Assembly: GCA_944390275.1 (NCBI GenBank)
Contig: CALXPL010000005.1
Coordinates: forward strand, 1 to 64,000
Direction of reading: 5' to 3'
From: an uncultured Alphaproteobacteria bacterium
Lineage (GTDB): Bacteria; Pseudomonadota; Alphaproteobacteria; RF32; CAG-239
Length of the DNA: 64,000 nucleotides
The position numbers were made by a program, and so were the translations under genes. How positions within the stretch are numbered: position 1 is the stretch's first letter; every line of letters begins with the position of its first letter. The notes under the pieces were generated by a model. It saw only the letters and a list, made by a program, of their open reading frames with translations. It was not told the origin of the DNA and made no database searches. Shown piece after piece: positions 51,260-60,229 of the stretch.

Positions 51260-52357
51260 ATGAATAACGATAGCGCTGAACCAAATATTTTTCATTTTGC
51301 AACCAAAGAACTCTCGCAAGATGCTTTCTTATGTTGGCTTTTATCTTGGGCAAATAAAAACTATAATCAAACAGAAACAAAAGATTTTTATAATTTTGCT
51401 CAACTTTTTATTCAAAAGACAACAGGAAGAAACGATTTAACTTTACATAAAATCTCTCGTCAAGAAAAGCATATTGATATTTTGCTTGAATTGACAGATA
51501 CAAAAGGAAATTTATACGCTATTGTTATTGAAGATAAGGTTTCCACTCAAGAACATGACCAACAAATAGAACGCTACGTTAAAGAAATAAAGAATATTGC
51601 TTCTGAAAACATATATATCATGTACTTTAAGACTGGTTTTACTTCGGAGCAGGAAAAAAGAAGATTAACTAACTCTTATAAAAATATTTATATATGTGGG
51701 CATGATGAAATTTATCGTTTATTTGAAAAACACCCAAATCATTATTTGTTTAATCAATGGTTTTCAAAATTTTCCAAAGATTATAAACAAATAGAAAACT
51801 ATTTGCAAAACAGTGATTATGCCAATGTCTTTACAAACAAAAATGAATGTGAAATGGCTTGTGCTCTTGATCAGATAACATCAAATATTATCAATAATAC
51901 AAAATTTCAAAAGAGTTACTGGTATATTGTTGACCAAGGACATACTCCTCATATTTGCTTATATGAGAAATATTCTAAAAATATTGATGGTTTCACTATT
52001 CATAATGCTATTTATTTGATGTTTAGAGGAAAATCTTACAATATTTCGGTTAAACAACATATTTGTGAGTTAGATGCTTTAACTTGCAAAGACTTTACCG
52101 GTAGCTCAGGTAAAGGAATAAAAAGTAGAATAAAAATTAAAGATTATGATAAACTGCCTCAAAACCTTATATTAACTAAGGAAAATATGAGAAACAATAT
52201 TGAGAGAGCAACCGATTGGCAAGTCAAAAGAAAATCAGATAAAGATAATCTTATGATTATTCAAAAAAGTTTTCTATATGGTGAAGATATTTCTCACAAT
52301 ATAATTAAAGAAACCCCAAATATAGAAAAAATAATACAAATCATAGAAAATCTTTGA
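51260..52357 (+). CDS. PD-(D/E)XK nuclease-family cargo protein
   Basis: 365 residues from the ATG at 51260 (AAAGGGG upstream). PNIFHFATKELSQDAFLCWL is the typical start of this PDDEXK subfamily. HIDILLELTD and YAIVIEDKVSTQEHDQQIER supply the catalytic Asp and Glu-x-Lys and the QxxxY/R motif. Gene is AT-rich and stands between tail terminator and tail tube genes with a terminator after it, so an inserted cassette. A defence role is plausible but not shown. Confidence 0.78.
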   Translation: MNNDSAEPNIFHFATKELSQDAFLCWLLSWANKNYNQTETKDFYNFAQLFIQKTTGRNDLTLHKISRQEKHIDILLELTDTKGNLYAIVIEDKVSTQEHDQQIERYVKEIKNIASENIYIMYFKTGFTSEQEKRRLTNSYKNIYICGHDEIYRLFEKHPNHYLFNQWFSKFSKDYKQIENYLQNSDYANVFTNKNECEMACALDQITSNIINNTKFQKSYWYIVDQGHTPHICLYEKYSKNIDGFTIHNAIYLMFRGKSYNISVKQHICELDALTCKDFTGSSGKGIKSRIKIKDYDKLPQNLILTKENMRNNIERATDWQVKRKSDKDNLMIIQKSFLYGEDISHNIIKETPNIEKIIQIIENL

Positions 52358-52371
52358 AAATTGCAAACCCC

Positions 52372-52401
52372 AAAAAATCCCGAGTTTTCGGGATTTTTTT
52401 A
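52372..52401 (+). terminator. Terminator after the PD-(D/E)XK cassette
   Basis: AAATCCCGA, GTTT loop, TCGGGATTT and a T run, 28 bases before the tail tube ATG. Confidence 0.9.
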
Positions 52402-52429
52402 TATCTTAACAAAACGAATGGAGGCTAAT

Positions 52430-53371
52430 ATGTCCAGAGCTTACGGCTGGAATGCCCAGCTTTTAATTGCCGAAGAAAGTGAGTACGGCGTTTTGCCGGA
52501 CAGCGGATATCGGCAAATACCTTTTATTTCATCATCTCTTGATAGTGAACAAAGTCTTGTTTCATCAAATGTTTTGGGATTAGGTCGCGACCCAACACAA
52601 CCTTTTCAGGATGTCATCAATGTTGATGGCGATATGGCGATACCGATTGATTTTCGCAACATTGGCGTTTGGTTAAGAGCTATTTTTGGAGCTCCGACAA
52701 CAACCAACGAGGAAACTGTTTATACGCATACCTTTGAGAGCGGCAAAACATCAATTCCAAGTTATTCATTAGAGATTGGCTTGCCGGAAGTACCGCAATA
52801 TATACGCTTTTTAGGTGTGAGAGCAAACAGTATCGCTTTCAATTTTGCGCGTTCCGGAGAAGCTCAAGCCACAATCAATCTTATGGCTCAAGGCGAAAGT
52901 GGCTCCGAAACTTCGATTGAAAGCTCTACCGAAGTATATACCTACACCAGAGTATCACAATTTCAAGGCTATATCAAAAGCGGCGGTGAACTCTTGGCTA
53001 ATATCACTTCGGCAAGTGCCACATACTCTAATAATCTTGAAAAAATCGAAACAATCCGCAATGACGGCAAAGTTGAAGCCATTGATTTAGGTGTCGCAAG
53101 CCTAACCGGAAGTATTTCTGCCAAATATGCCGATAATGTTCTATTGGATAAAGCCCGAGCTGGTACTCCGGTAGATATTGAGCTTGGCTACCAATTATCA
53201 GATTCAATGAAATTGGTAATTTCTTGTCATGAAGTTTATTTGCCAAAACCTAAGCGTTCTATTGATGGACCGGGGGGAATAGAATGTTCTTATGACTTCC
53301 AAGGAGCCAAAGAACAAGAGCTAGGAAAAATGATGACTGTAACCTTAGTCAATGATGTGGAGAGCTATTAA
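52430..53371 (+). CDS. Phage tail tube protein
   Basis: 313 residues from the ATG at 52430 (GGAGG upstream). RAYGWNAQLLIAEESEYGVL, a beta-sandwich body (GDMAIPIDFRNIGVWLRAIF, YTHTFESGKTSIPSYSLEIG) and an Ig-like second half (TYSNNLEKIETIRNDGKVEA, SYDFQGAKEQELGKMMTVTL) agree with the tail-tube-2 family. The next gene starts on its stop. Confidence 0.82.
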   Translation: MSRAYGWNAQLLIAEESEYGVLPDSGYRQIPFISSSLDSEQSLVSSNVLGLGRDPTQPFQDVINVDGDMAIPIDFRNIGVWLRAIFGAPTTTNEETVYTHTFESGKTSIPSYSLEIGLPEVPQYIRFLGVRANSIAFNFARSGEAQATINLMAQGESGSETSIESSTEVYTYTRVSQFQGYIKSGGELLANITSASATYSNNLEKIETIRNDGKVEAIDLGVASLTGSISAKYADNVLLDKARAGTPVDIELGYQLSDSMKLVISCHEVYLPKPKRSIDGPGGIECSYDFQGAKEQELGKMMTVTLVNDVESY

Positions 53372-53910
53372 TGCTTAAATTAAAAATTCAAAAAGAGCCA
53401 TATTGGCTTGAAATTGGTTACGGCGTGAAAGTTAAGGTTAAACCTTGCACTTCCGCCGTTTTTTATGAGGCAAAAGCCTATATGAACTCAAAATTAGCCG
53501 AATTGGCTAAAATTTATAAATCCAACAAAGATATCGGTATTAGTGATGAAAATGCCGAAAACATAGAAAATCCGCGTAAACGTGAAGCCTTGGCGGACAA
53601 ATTCTTACTTATCGGCTTAGGAGTTGCCGGCATTTTGGAATGGAACGGCGTTTTAGAGGCTGAAAGTGAAGACAAAGCTCCGTTGACGGAAGATAAAATC
53701 GAGGAGCTATTTTCTAATTTTTGGGTCGTTGCCGAAAATTTCCGCAATCAATATTGTGGTTTGCGTGAAGTTTTGGAAGCTGAAAAAAACGTATCTTTGC
53801 CCGCGCAAAATGGCACTTCGGCGATGGGCGAAGCTACTGTGCCGGATGTAACCAAGACGGAAAAATCTTCTGTCCGTTCCACAAATGCCGATATACAGAA
53901 ACTTCCCTAA
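53371..53910 (+). CDS. Tail assembly chaperone G-like
   Basis: 179 residues in the zero frame. The conserved part is the N-terminal 140 residues (PYWLEIGYGVKVKVKPCTSA, RKREALADKFLLIGLGVAGI, EELFSNFWVVAENFRNQYCG). After Asn141 the zero frame becomes a Ser/Thr-rich tail that looks non-conserved, which fits the site of the -1 frameshift. Binds the tape measure protein during tail assembly. Confidence 0.82.
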   Translation: MLKLKIQKEPYWLEIGYGVKVKVKPCTSAVFYEAKAYMNSKLAELAKIYKSNKDIGISDENAENIENPRKREALADKFLLIGLGVAGILEWNGVLEAESEDKAPLTEDKIEELFSNFWVVAENFRNQYCGLREVLEAEKNVSLPAQNGTSAMGEATVPDVTKTEKSSVRSTNADIQKLP

Positions 53911-54071
53911 AAACCGTTGAAGGTTATCAGGCTTGGGAAATTTTATTAAAACTTTCCAAGCCCGACTTAACTCTTGCTCTATCTTTAGCTCAAAACCTTG
54001 GGTTGGATATGGAAATAATGAGCGAACTTTTGCCAGTTGGAATAAAAGGAATGGTTAATACCAATGATTAA
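53371..54071 (+). CDS. Tail assembly chaperone GT-like fusion made by -1 frameshift
   Basis: Zero frame to 53790, then -1 frame to the TAA at 54069-54071, about 233 residues. The -1 frame is open only from 53784, exactly at the A AAA AAC heptamer. It encodes a Cys-rich zinc-ribbon-like stretch (YCAGCNQDGKIFCPFHKCRY) and a helical end (VEGYQAWEILLKLSKPDLTL, ALSLAQNLGLDMEIMSELLP), far better coding sequence than the zero-frame tail. This is the G/GT arrangement general in siphoviruses. Confidence 0.82.
53784..53790 (+). promoter_or_regulatory. A AAA AAC slippery heptamer for -1 frameshifting
   Basis: The heptamer is in register with the zero frame (GAA AAA AAC), and the -1 stop codon TGA at 53781-53783 lies immediately before it. 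Confidence 0.85.
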
Positions 54072-54206
54072 TCTGCCAAAAGTACCTATAGTTTTTTCCT
54101 TAAAAAGAATTGTAATTATGGTATTCACAGTAACTTATTTAATTATTTTTTTAAGAACACTGGTGTTTTATTTTTTTATAATAGCCTCTTTTAGAAAGTA
54201 ATATTT

Positions 54207-54338
54207 TTTTTTAGAAAAAATAGTGTTTTTTTCTAAAAAATAAAAATATATTTATAGTATTTTCAATATGCTTATAGTATTTTTTTATAATTCAAAAAAA
54301 CTTTACTTTTTAGAAAAAATAGTATATATTTCTAAAAA
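54207..54338 (+). promoter_or_regulatory. AbiE operator region with inverted repeats
   Basis: Two similar dyads, TTTTTTAGAAAAAA with TTTTTTCTAAAAAA (54207-54240) and TTTTTAGAAA with TTTCTAAAAA (54307-54338), flank two direct copies of TTATAGTATTTT (54252, 54272; 20 bases apart). AbiEi-type antitoxins bind inverted repeats in their promoter, so these are candidate operators. The wider non-coding stretch 54072-54355 is otherwise AT-rich with no gene. Confidence 0.7.
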
Positions 54339-54355
54339 CAAAAGGAGATCATACT

Positions 54356-54967
54356 ATGACAAATAAAGAAAAGATTCTATTGGAAATACACCGTCATAAA
54401 CCCGGATGGGCCTTTTCTGCAACTGACTTTTCAAAGGATTTTAAGCGAGGAGAAATCGACGTAGCCTTATCCACTTTGACAGAGGAAGGAAAGATTCGTC
54501 GTGTCTTTAGAGGAATATATGATTATCCGATGTATAGCAGTATTTTAAAAAAAAATGTGGCACCTGATACAGATCAAATAGCAAAAGCAATAGCTAGGAG
54601 GTTTAACTGGGTTATTTTCCCTGATGGTGATACCGCTCTTAATTATTTAGGATTATCGACTCAAATGGTAGCTAAACCAGTATATCTATCTGATGGACCA
54701 AGTAAAATATATACCACAGAGGGATTAACAATAGAGTTTAAACATATTGCTAAAAAAGAGATTATTGCGGCAGATGAAACAGCATCTTTAATTATTCAAG
54801 CTATAAAGGCTGTTGGTGAAGCGCAAATCTCAGAGGCTTTTATTCAGACCTTGTCTTGTAAGTTTACAAAAAAAGAATGGGACAGCATTCTTACTAATAG
54901 CATTCGGGCAACAGCATGGATTTATAATATTATAAAAAAAGCAGCCAACTTAGCAGAGGGATACTAA
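54356..54967 (+). CDS. AbiEi/DUF6088-type antitoxin and repressor
   Basis: 203 residues. N-terminal winged helix (WAFSATDFSKDFKRGEIDVA then LSTLTEEGKIRRVFRGIYDY), middle NWVIFPDGDTALNYLGLSTQ and a C-terminal helical part, the layout of the DUF6088/AbiEi group. It is expected to neutralise the AbiEii partner two bases downstream and repress the operon. AAAGGAG precedes the ATG. Confidence 0.82.
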   Translation: MTNKEKILLEIHRHKPGWAFSATDFSKDFKRGEIDVALSTLTEEGKIRRVFRGIYDYPMYSSILKKNVAPDTDQIAKAIARRFNWVIFPDGDTALNYLGLSTQMVAKPVYLSDGPSKIYTTEGLTIEFKHIAKKEIIAADETASLIIQAIKAVGEAQISEAFIQTLSCKFTKKEWDSILTNSIRATAWIYNIIKKAANLAEGY

Positions 54968-54969
54968 CT

Positions 54970-55950
54970 ATGGATAAAATTGCTTTTGCAAAACCTGAAC
55001 AACGTAAAGCGCTTTTATTGGAAGTTGCTCATAAAGCAAATTTAGAACCTCATATCGTAGAAAAGGATTTTTGGGTATCGTGGATTTTAGGTAAAATATT
55101 TTCCGATAAAGAGTTAAATAAAATTTTATGCTTTAAAGGCGGTACATCTCTATCTAAAGTTTTTGGATTAATCGAAAGGTTTTCGGAAGATATTGATTTA
55201 ATATTAGCGCAAAGCACAGTATTGAAGGAAGGTGAAAATCTTTATCAATCCTCTAATAGCAAACAAGACTCTTTCAATGCCATTATTGAAGAACGTGCCG
55301 GGGTATTTATTTCGAATGAATTAAAAGAGATGATTGCTAAAGTTGTATCACCAGTTTGTCAGATAAAAGAAGATGAAACTGACAAACATGTGTTGTATAC
55401 CATTTTTCCAAGATTATTTGATTATGGCTATATTCAACCGACTGTCAAATTAGAAATTGGCCCTTTAGCCCTTTGGAATCCGCATGAACAATATCCAATA
55501 GATTCATTCCTAGGGAAATATTTACCGGAGCTAGGATTAGATAGACCGATTGTGACAACTATAAAACCACAAAGAACATTCTGGGAAAAGATTACAATTT
55601 TACATCATGAAGCTCATCGACCGGTCAACAGCATTGTTCCGGTTCGCTATTCTCGGCATTATTATGATATTTATAAAATGGGACATACAAAGGTCAAAAA
55701 TGAAGCTTTTAAAAATTTGGATATTTTGAATGAAGTCATTTTATTTAAAAAGAGATTTTATCCTCGAGGATGGGCTAAATATGATGAAGCAATTCCGGGA
55801 ACAATGAAGTTAATTCCATCAACCATCAATATAAAAGTATTGGAAGATGATTATTTCAGGATGAAACGTATGATATATGGTGAAGTTCCAGATTGGAATG
55901 AAATTATCATATATCTTTCTGAACTGGAAAAAGAAATAAACAATTTGTAG
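54970..55950 (+). CDS. AbiEii-type nucleotidyltransferase toxin
   Basis: 326 residues. LEPHIVEKDFWVSWILGKIF, then the nucleotidyltransferase motif FKGGTSLSKVFGLIERFSED followed by IDLIL (GG[T/S]-x-S ... DID) and later TTIKPQRTFWEKITILHHEA with RYSRHYYDIYKM, all characteristic of AbiEii. Family members block growth by nucleotide transfer to tRNA or other targets and cause abortive infection. An AT-rich cassette inserted between tail chaperone and tape measure. Confidence 0.88.
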   Translation: MDKIAFAKPEQRKALLLEVAHKANLEPHIVEKDFWVSWILGKIFSDKELNKILCFKGGTSLSKVFGLIERFSEDIDLILAQSTVLKEGENLYQSSNSKQDSFNAIIEERAGVFISNELKEMIAKVVSPVCQIKEDETDKHVLYTIFPRLFDYGYIQPTVKLEIGPLALWNPHEQYPIDSFLGKYLPELGLDRPIVTTIKPQRTFWEKITILHHEAHRPVNSIVPVRYSRHYYDIYKMGHTKVKNEAFKNLDILNEVILFKKRFYPRGWAKYDEAIPGTMKLIPSTINIKVLEDDYFRMKRMIYGEVPDWNEIIIYLSELEKEINNL

Positions 55951-56073
55951 AAAAACAGATCACTTTTCAATAATCTTTTTTTTATGATATTAAAGTTTAG
56001 AACTTTAAATTCGCAAAAGTCATCTAAAAACCGTAAAAACATTAAAAATTCTAAAAAAAAATAGTTGGTTATG

Positions 56074-56104
56074 CACCTCAACCTTAGAGTTGGGGTGTTT
56101 TTTT
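56074..56104 (+). terminator. Terminator after the AbiE cassette
   Basis: CACCTCAAC, CTTAGA loop, GTTGGGGTG (one G-U) and seven T, 11 bases before the tape measure ATG. Confidence 0.88.
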
Positions 56105-56115
56105 ATGAGAAAATC

Positions 56116-58752
56116 ATGAGCGCAGTTAAAAATTTAAGTATCAGATTATCAGCCATTGGCGGTGATAAAGTCCGGCAGGAATTTAAAAACCTCGGAAATG
56201 ACGGAGATAAGGCTTTTAGGCGTATTACTCAAGTTATTACTCCGGCTAATGATAATTTGAAGGCCTTAGATGCAACGGCTCGCTCTTTTAATGAGGTTAT
56301 TCGGCAAGGTACGGCTTTATTTGGAGGTTATCTTGGATTTCAGGGCTTAAAGAATACATTTTCTTCGATTTTCAATGCAAACACAACCTTTGAAAGATTA
56401 TCAGCCTCATTAAAAACCGTAACCGGTTCTACCAAAGCGGCTCAAGAAGCTTTTACGTTAATTGAAAAATTTGCGATTAATACGCCATACCAGCTCAATG
56501 AAATTGTTGAAGCTTTTATTCGTCTTAAAGCCTTAGGGCTTGACCCTTCGGAAGAGGCATTAACTTCTTACGGCAACACCGCTTCTGCATTTAGCAAAAA
56601 TATGATTGATTTTGTGGAAGCCGTTGCCGATGCAACTGTTGGTGAATTTGAAAGGCTCAAAAGTTTTGGTATTAAAGCCAATACATTAACTGATGAAGTT
56701 AAATTCACTTTTGCCGGAGTTACAACAACTGTAAAGAAAAACGCCGCCGATATTGAAAAATATCTTCGTTCGCTCGGTGATGTAAATTTTGCCGGAGCGA
56801 TGGACGAACAAATGAAAACCATGAACGGCGTATTGTCCAATATTGAAGACAGTTTTGAAAAAATCTATCGTCAAATCGGGCAAAGCGGTCTTAATGAAGC
56901 TCTAAAATCAACTTTTACTCAATTCAACGAATTAGTGGAAAGTGGCGGAAGTGCCGCAGATACCATAGGTAAAACCTTAGCAACCGCGGTAAATATCGCC
57001 TCGGACGCTTTCTTTTTATTAGCAGAACACGCAGATGTAGCTCTAACTCTTTTGAGTGTGCGCCTTGGTTCTTCGGCAATTATGGGCGGAATTAATCTGC
57101 TTAAAGCCGGAGTTGGTTATCTGCAGGTTAGCTTAGCCGGTCTGTCTGTATCAGCTAAATCTGCCGTTGCCGGAATTACTATGATGAATAAAGTTTCAAA
57201 ACTGGCGGCGGCGCAAATGGCTATAACCGCAACAGCCGCCGGAGTTTTGAAAGGTGCGCTGGCTTTAATCGGTGGTCCGGCTGGTCTGGCTGTTTTAGCT
57301 GGAATGGCGATTTATAAACTTGTAGATAGTCATAATGTCGCCAAAAAAGCCGCTAAAGACCACGCAGAAACCTTAAAGAAGTTGCAAGATGAACTCAAAG
57401 CTACCGCTCAAGAAGCGACAAAGTTTTCTGCCGAACAAACCAAAGACATGGCTTGGGCTGAATGGGGCTTAAAACTTAAAACCGCCGAGCAAAATATAAA
57501 AGACTTGCGAAAAGAGTTAAAAAACACCGGTGGATTATCTTTTTTAACTCGTTTTACGCCAAACGCTCTTTTAGAAGATTATGAGGTTTACGCAAAAGAT
57601 TGGGCTAATGTTTTACGTCAATCTAAAATTGATTTAGAGCGTTATGAGGAAGAAATTTGGAAATTGGCGGCTGAATATCCTGATTTTCAGCCACAAGCTC
57701 AAGAAATCCAAAACAAGCTTCTTTTGCTAAAAGCGGCTGAACAAGATGCAATAAAAGCCAGAGAAGAACTGAAATATTTAAGAAACCCCGAACTTCGTCC
57801 TAAAGTTGAGGTTGAGGAAAAAACAAATGTTCAGGCAACTGTTACGCCTAAAACCGATATCAAAGCAGACACCTATAAAAAGACGCTTGAAGATATCAAA
57901 CAAAAGGTTTTAGAGCTAAAAAGTCCTTATGATCAAGCTATGGCCAAAGCTAATGAGTGGCGAGAAAATACACTCAATAACCTAAAATCAAATGCCGGAG
58001 ATTATGAAAAATACAAAGAACAAGTTAATCAAGTTTATGACGACATGGTAAAAAAAGCCAATGAAGCGGCCTTAAACTCGTCAAAAACTTTGGAAGACGG
58101 GTTTAAGCGTGGTTTTCAAAACGTGCAAAATGAACTTAGCGATTTTGCAAGTTTGGCAGAAAACGCAGTAAAAAACGCTTTCTCAAATATGGAAAATGCG
58201 CTTGCTTCTTTTGTTACGACCGGAAAAGCGAGTTTTTCAGATTTTGCCAATGCAATTATCAGCGATATGATGCAAATTGCAATCCGTCAGTCAATTACAA
58301 TGCCTTTATTAACTGGAATTAGCAGTTATCTTGGGTTTGCAATGGTGCATAGTGGCGGAGTTGTCGGAGCTGATAATTTAGCAAGTAAAGCTGTAAATCC
58401 GGCGGTTTTCATTGGTGCGCCCAAATTCCACAGCGGTGGTTTGGTCGGTGATGAAGTTCCGATTATAGCTAAACGCGGTGAAACAATTTTTACCAAAGGA
58501 CAAATGCAAGCCCTTGGCGGCGAATTAAACCGCAAAACTCCGGTAAATGTTAATGTAAATGTTCATAATAACGCTTCCGGCACAAAGGCTTATGCGACTT
58601 CAAGCCAAGATAATGACGGCAACGTATCTATTGATGTCATTATCGAGCAAATCGAAAGCACAATCGGCAAAAACATCAGTAAAGGCGAAGGTTTGTCGCC
58701 GATTTTAGAACAACGCTATGCACTTAATCCAGCTTATGGGAGTTACAGATAG
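56116..58752 (+). CDS. Tail tape measure protein
   Basis: 878 residues from the ATG at 56116; upstream in-frame starts lie inside the terminator hairpin. N-terminal TMP motif region (FERLSASLKTVTGSTKAAQE, FAINTPYQLNEIVEAFIRLK), hydrophobic segments near 300-420 (AAGVLKGALALIGGPAGLAV), a coiled coil, and a C-terminus with QIAIRQSITMPLLTGISSYL and GGLVGDEVPIIAKRGE as usual in lambda-H-like proteins. It sets tail length. Confidence 0.93.
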   Translation: MSAVKNLSIRLSAIGGDKVRQEFKNLGNDGDKAFRRITQVITPANDNLKALDATARSFNEVIRQGTALFGGYLGFQGLKNTFSSIFNANTTFERLSASLKTVTGSTKAAQEAFTLIEKFAINTPYQLNEIVEAFIRLKALGLDPSEEALTSYGNTASAFSKNMIDFVEAVADATVGEFERLKSFGIKANTLTDEVKFTFAGVTTTVKKNAADIEKYLRSLGDVNFAGAMDEQMKTMNGVLSNIEDSFEKIYRQIGQSGLNEALKSTFTQFNELVESGGSAADTIGKTLATAVNIASDAFFLLAEHADVALTLLSVRLGSSAIMGGINLLKAGVGYLQVSLAGLSVSAKSAVAGITMMNKVSKLAAAQMAITATAAGVLKGALALIGGPAGLAVLAGMAIYKLVDSHNVAKKAAKDHAETLKKLQDELKATAQEATKFSAEQTKDMAWAEWGLKLKTAEQNIKDLRKELKNTGGLSFLTRFTPNALLEDYEVYAKDWANVLRQSKIDLERYEEEIWKLAAEYPDFQPQAQEIQNKLLLLKAAEQDAIKAREELKYLRNPELRPKVEVEEKTNVQATVTPKTDIKADTYKKTLEDIKQKVLELKSPYDQAMAKANEWRENTLNNLKSNAGDYEKYKEQVNQVYDDMVKKANEAALNSSKTLEDGFKRGFQNVQNELSDFASLAENAVKNAFSNMENALASFVTTGKASFSDFANAIISDMMQIAIRQSITMPLLTGISSYLGFAMVHSGGVVGADNLASKAVNPAVFIGAPKFHSGGLVGDEVPIIAKRGETIFTKGQMQALGGELNRKTPVNVNVNVHNNASGTKAYATSSQDNDGNVSIDVIIEQIESTIGKNISKGEGLSPILEQRYALNPAYGSYR

Positions 58753-58916
58753 ATTGACTTTTTATTTATTAAATAAATTTGAGGAGAAGTATTGATAATG
58801 AAGATATAACAAGATGAAAAAAGTAATAATTTTATCAAAAATTACTAGACTTAAATTAATTTTGTGGTAGAATGAAGCGAAAATTTTTATTATTAACCAT
58901 TAAAAAATTTACAATT

Positions 58917-59579
58917 ATGAACGAGGATAGATTTTCTCCAAGCAATGAATTGCTTGACCGTCAAGACATTGATTTACTATGGGCAAACTTTGAAAGCGGG
59001 AATAATGTTGATGATTGCATTCGTCAGTATTTTTTTGAAATCTGTCAGGCCAATGATTTGATAGAAAAGTATTTGGTTTTTTATTCAAACAAACCCGAAT
59101 ATCCGCTACGCTTGCGTTTTTGGAAGGCTATGAGCGCTCATATTCATGAACTTAATAGACCTTCTCTTGTCGAAAAATTCCAACAGGAATACGCTAATAA
59201 AAATAACTATCGTACCCGTGCTATCATGGTCAAATTGTGTGATAGTCTTAATTTGCGTAGCGAATTGCCAAAAGACTTCTTTTATATCTTAAATCGTAAG
59301 GAAGACCAATTTATCAGTGAAATTAAAGTTTTCCTGAGAATGATAAAAGATAAGAAGAATCACGCAGATGCTTTTAATAATATTGTACCGCAAGAACATC
59401 GTGATTTTATGTTTCGATACAATTTTTACAAAGAGCAAAATGGAGAATACAAACTTACCGAACAAGGAGTTAAAGCTCTTTGTGCCCCTTATACCAATGA
59501 AGCCCTTGAAGAATATAATTTAGTGGCATTTATGGAAGCCCTAAATACACCAGCAAAAGGTACTAAAATGGTAATATAA
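58917..59579 (+). CDS. Hypothetical cargo protein
   Basis: 220 residues from the ATG at 58917. A start at 58872 would lie in or before the transcription start if TGGTAGAAT (58863-58871) is an extended -10. Acidic, helical, soluble (SNELLDRQDIDLLWANFESG, FQQEYANKNNYRTRAIMVKL then CDSLNLRSELPKDFFYILN). No family recognised. Placed between tape measure and minor tail genes with two terminators after it, so it behaves like the other cargo cassettes. Confidence 0.65.
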   Translation: MNEDRFSPSNELLDRQDIDLLWANFESGNNVDDCIRQYFFEICQANDLIEKYLVFYSNKPEYPLRLRFWKAMSAHIHELNRPSLVEKFQQEYANKNNYRTRAIMVKLCDSLNLRSELPKDFFYILNRKEDQFISEIKVFLRMIKDKKNHADAFNNIVPQEHRDFMFRYNFYKEQNGEYKLTEQGVKALCAPYTNEALEEYNLVAFMEALNTPAKGTKMVI

Positions 59580-59595
59580 ATCAATCTCTTTTATG

Positions 59596-59624
59596 AAAAG
59601 GTGTCTTTTTGACACCTTTTTGTA
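59596..59624 (+). terminator. Terminator after cargo gene 58917
   Basis: AAAAGGTGTC, TTTTT loop, GACACCTTTTT. Confidence 0.85.
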
Positions 59625-59704
59625 TTTTAAAAGTTTAAAAATAAAGTAAAATACATAACCAATAATATCACAACATCAAAATATTTATTACACAGACAAA
59701 TTAA

Positions 59705-59730
59705 AGAGCCTTTGAAAGGCTCTTTTTTTA
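59705..59730 (+). terminator. Second terminator, directly before the minor tail gene
   Basis: AGAGCCTT, TGA loop, AAGGCTCT and seven T, 11 bases before the ATG at 59741. Confidence 0.85.
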
Positions 59731-59740
59731 TGGAGGAAAT

Positions 59741-60217
59741 ATGACAATAAATTTTCCCAAAACCTTACCATATCCAACAGTTCAAGGTTATGCGATAAAA
59801 CCCGGAGAAGCAATCGTTAGAACCGAAATGGAAGCCGGACCGGCACGTCAAAGGCGGCGATATACGCAAACTCCGAGCCGAATAACTGTAAAATGGATAT
59901 TCAATTTAGAGCAATTTGCCGTATTTGAGGCATGGTACAAATATTATGCCCAAGAAGGCGGCGAATGGTTTTATATTACGCTTTTGGGCGGAATTGGCTT
60001 AATTGAACAGGATGCAAGGTTTACACAACAGTTTGAAGCGAGTTTACTCAATGGCAGACTATGGGAAATCAGCTCCGAACTCGAAATCCGCGACCGCCCG
60101 ACATTAAGTGAAGATGAAATGGATGTTTTAACAGAAATAGATTTAGTAACTTTGGAACTTTGGACATCCAAACTTCATATTTTGGTTCATTCTTCATTAC
60201 CTTATAAATTGAATTAA
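59741..60217 (+). CDS. Minor tail protein
   Basis: 158 residues (GGAGG upstream). RTEMEAGPARQRRRYTQTPS, then WIFNLEQFAVFEAWYKYYAQ and FTQQFEASLLNGRLWEISSE are typical of short minor tail proteins found after the tape measure in siphoviruses. Beta-rich, soluble. Confidence 0.72.
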   Translation: MTINFPKTLPYPTVQGYAIKPGEAIVRTEMEAGPARQRRRYTQTPSRITVKWIFNLEQFAVFEAWYKYYAQEGGEWFYITLLGGIGLIEQDARFTQQFEASLLNGRLWEISSELEIRDRPTLSEDEMDVLTEIDLVTLELWTSKLHILVHSSLPYKLN

Positions 60218-60229
60218 AAAGGAAAATAC

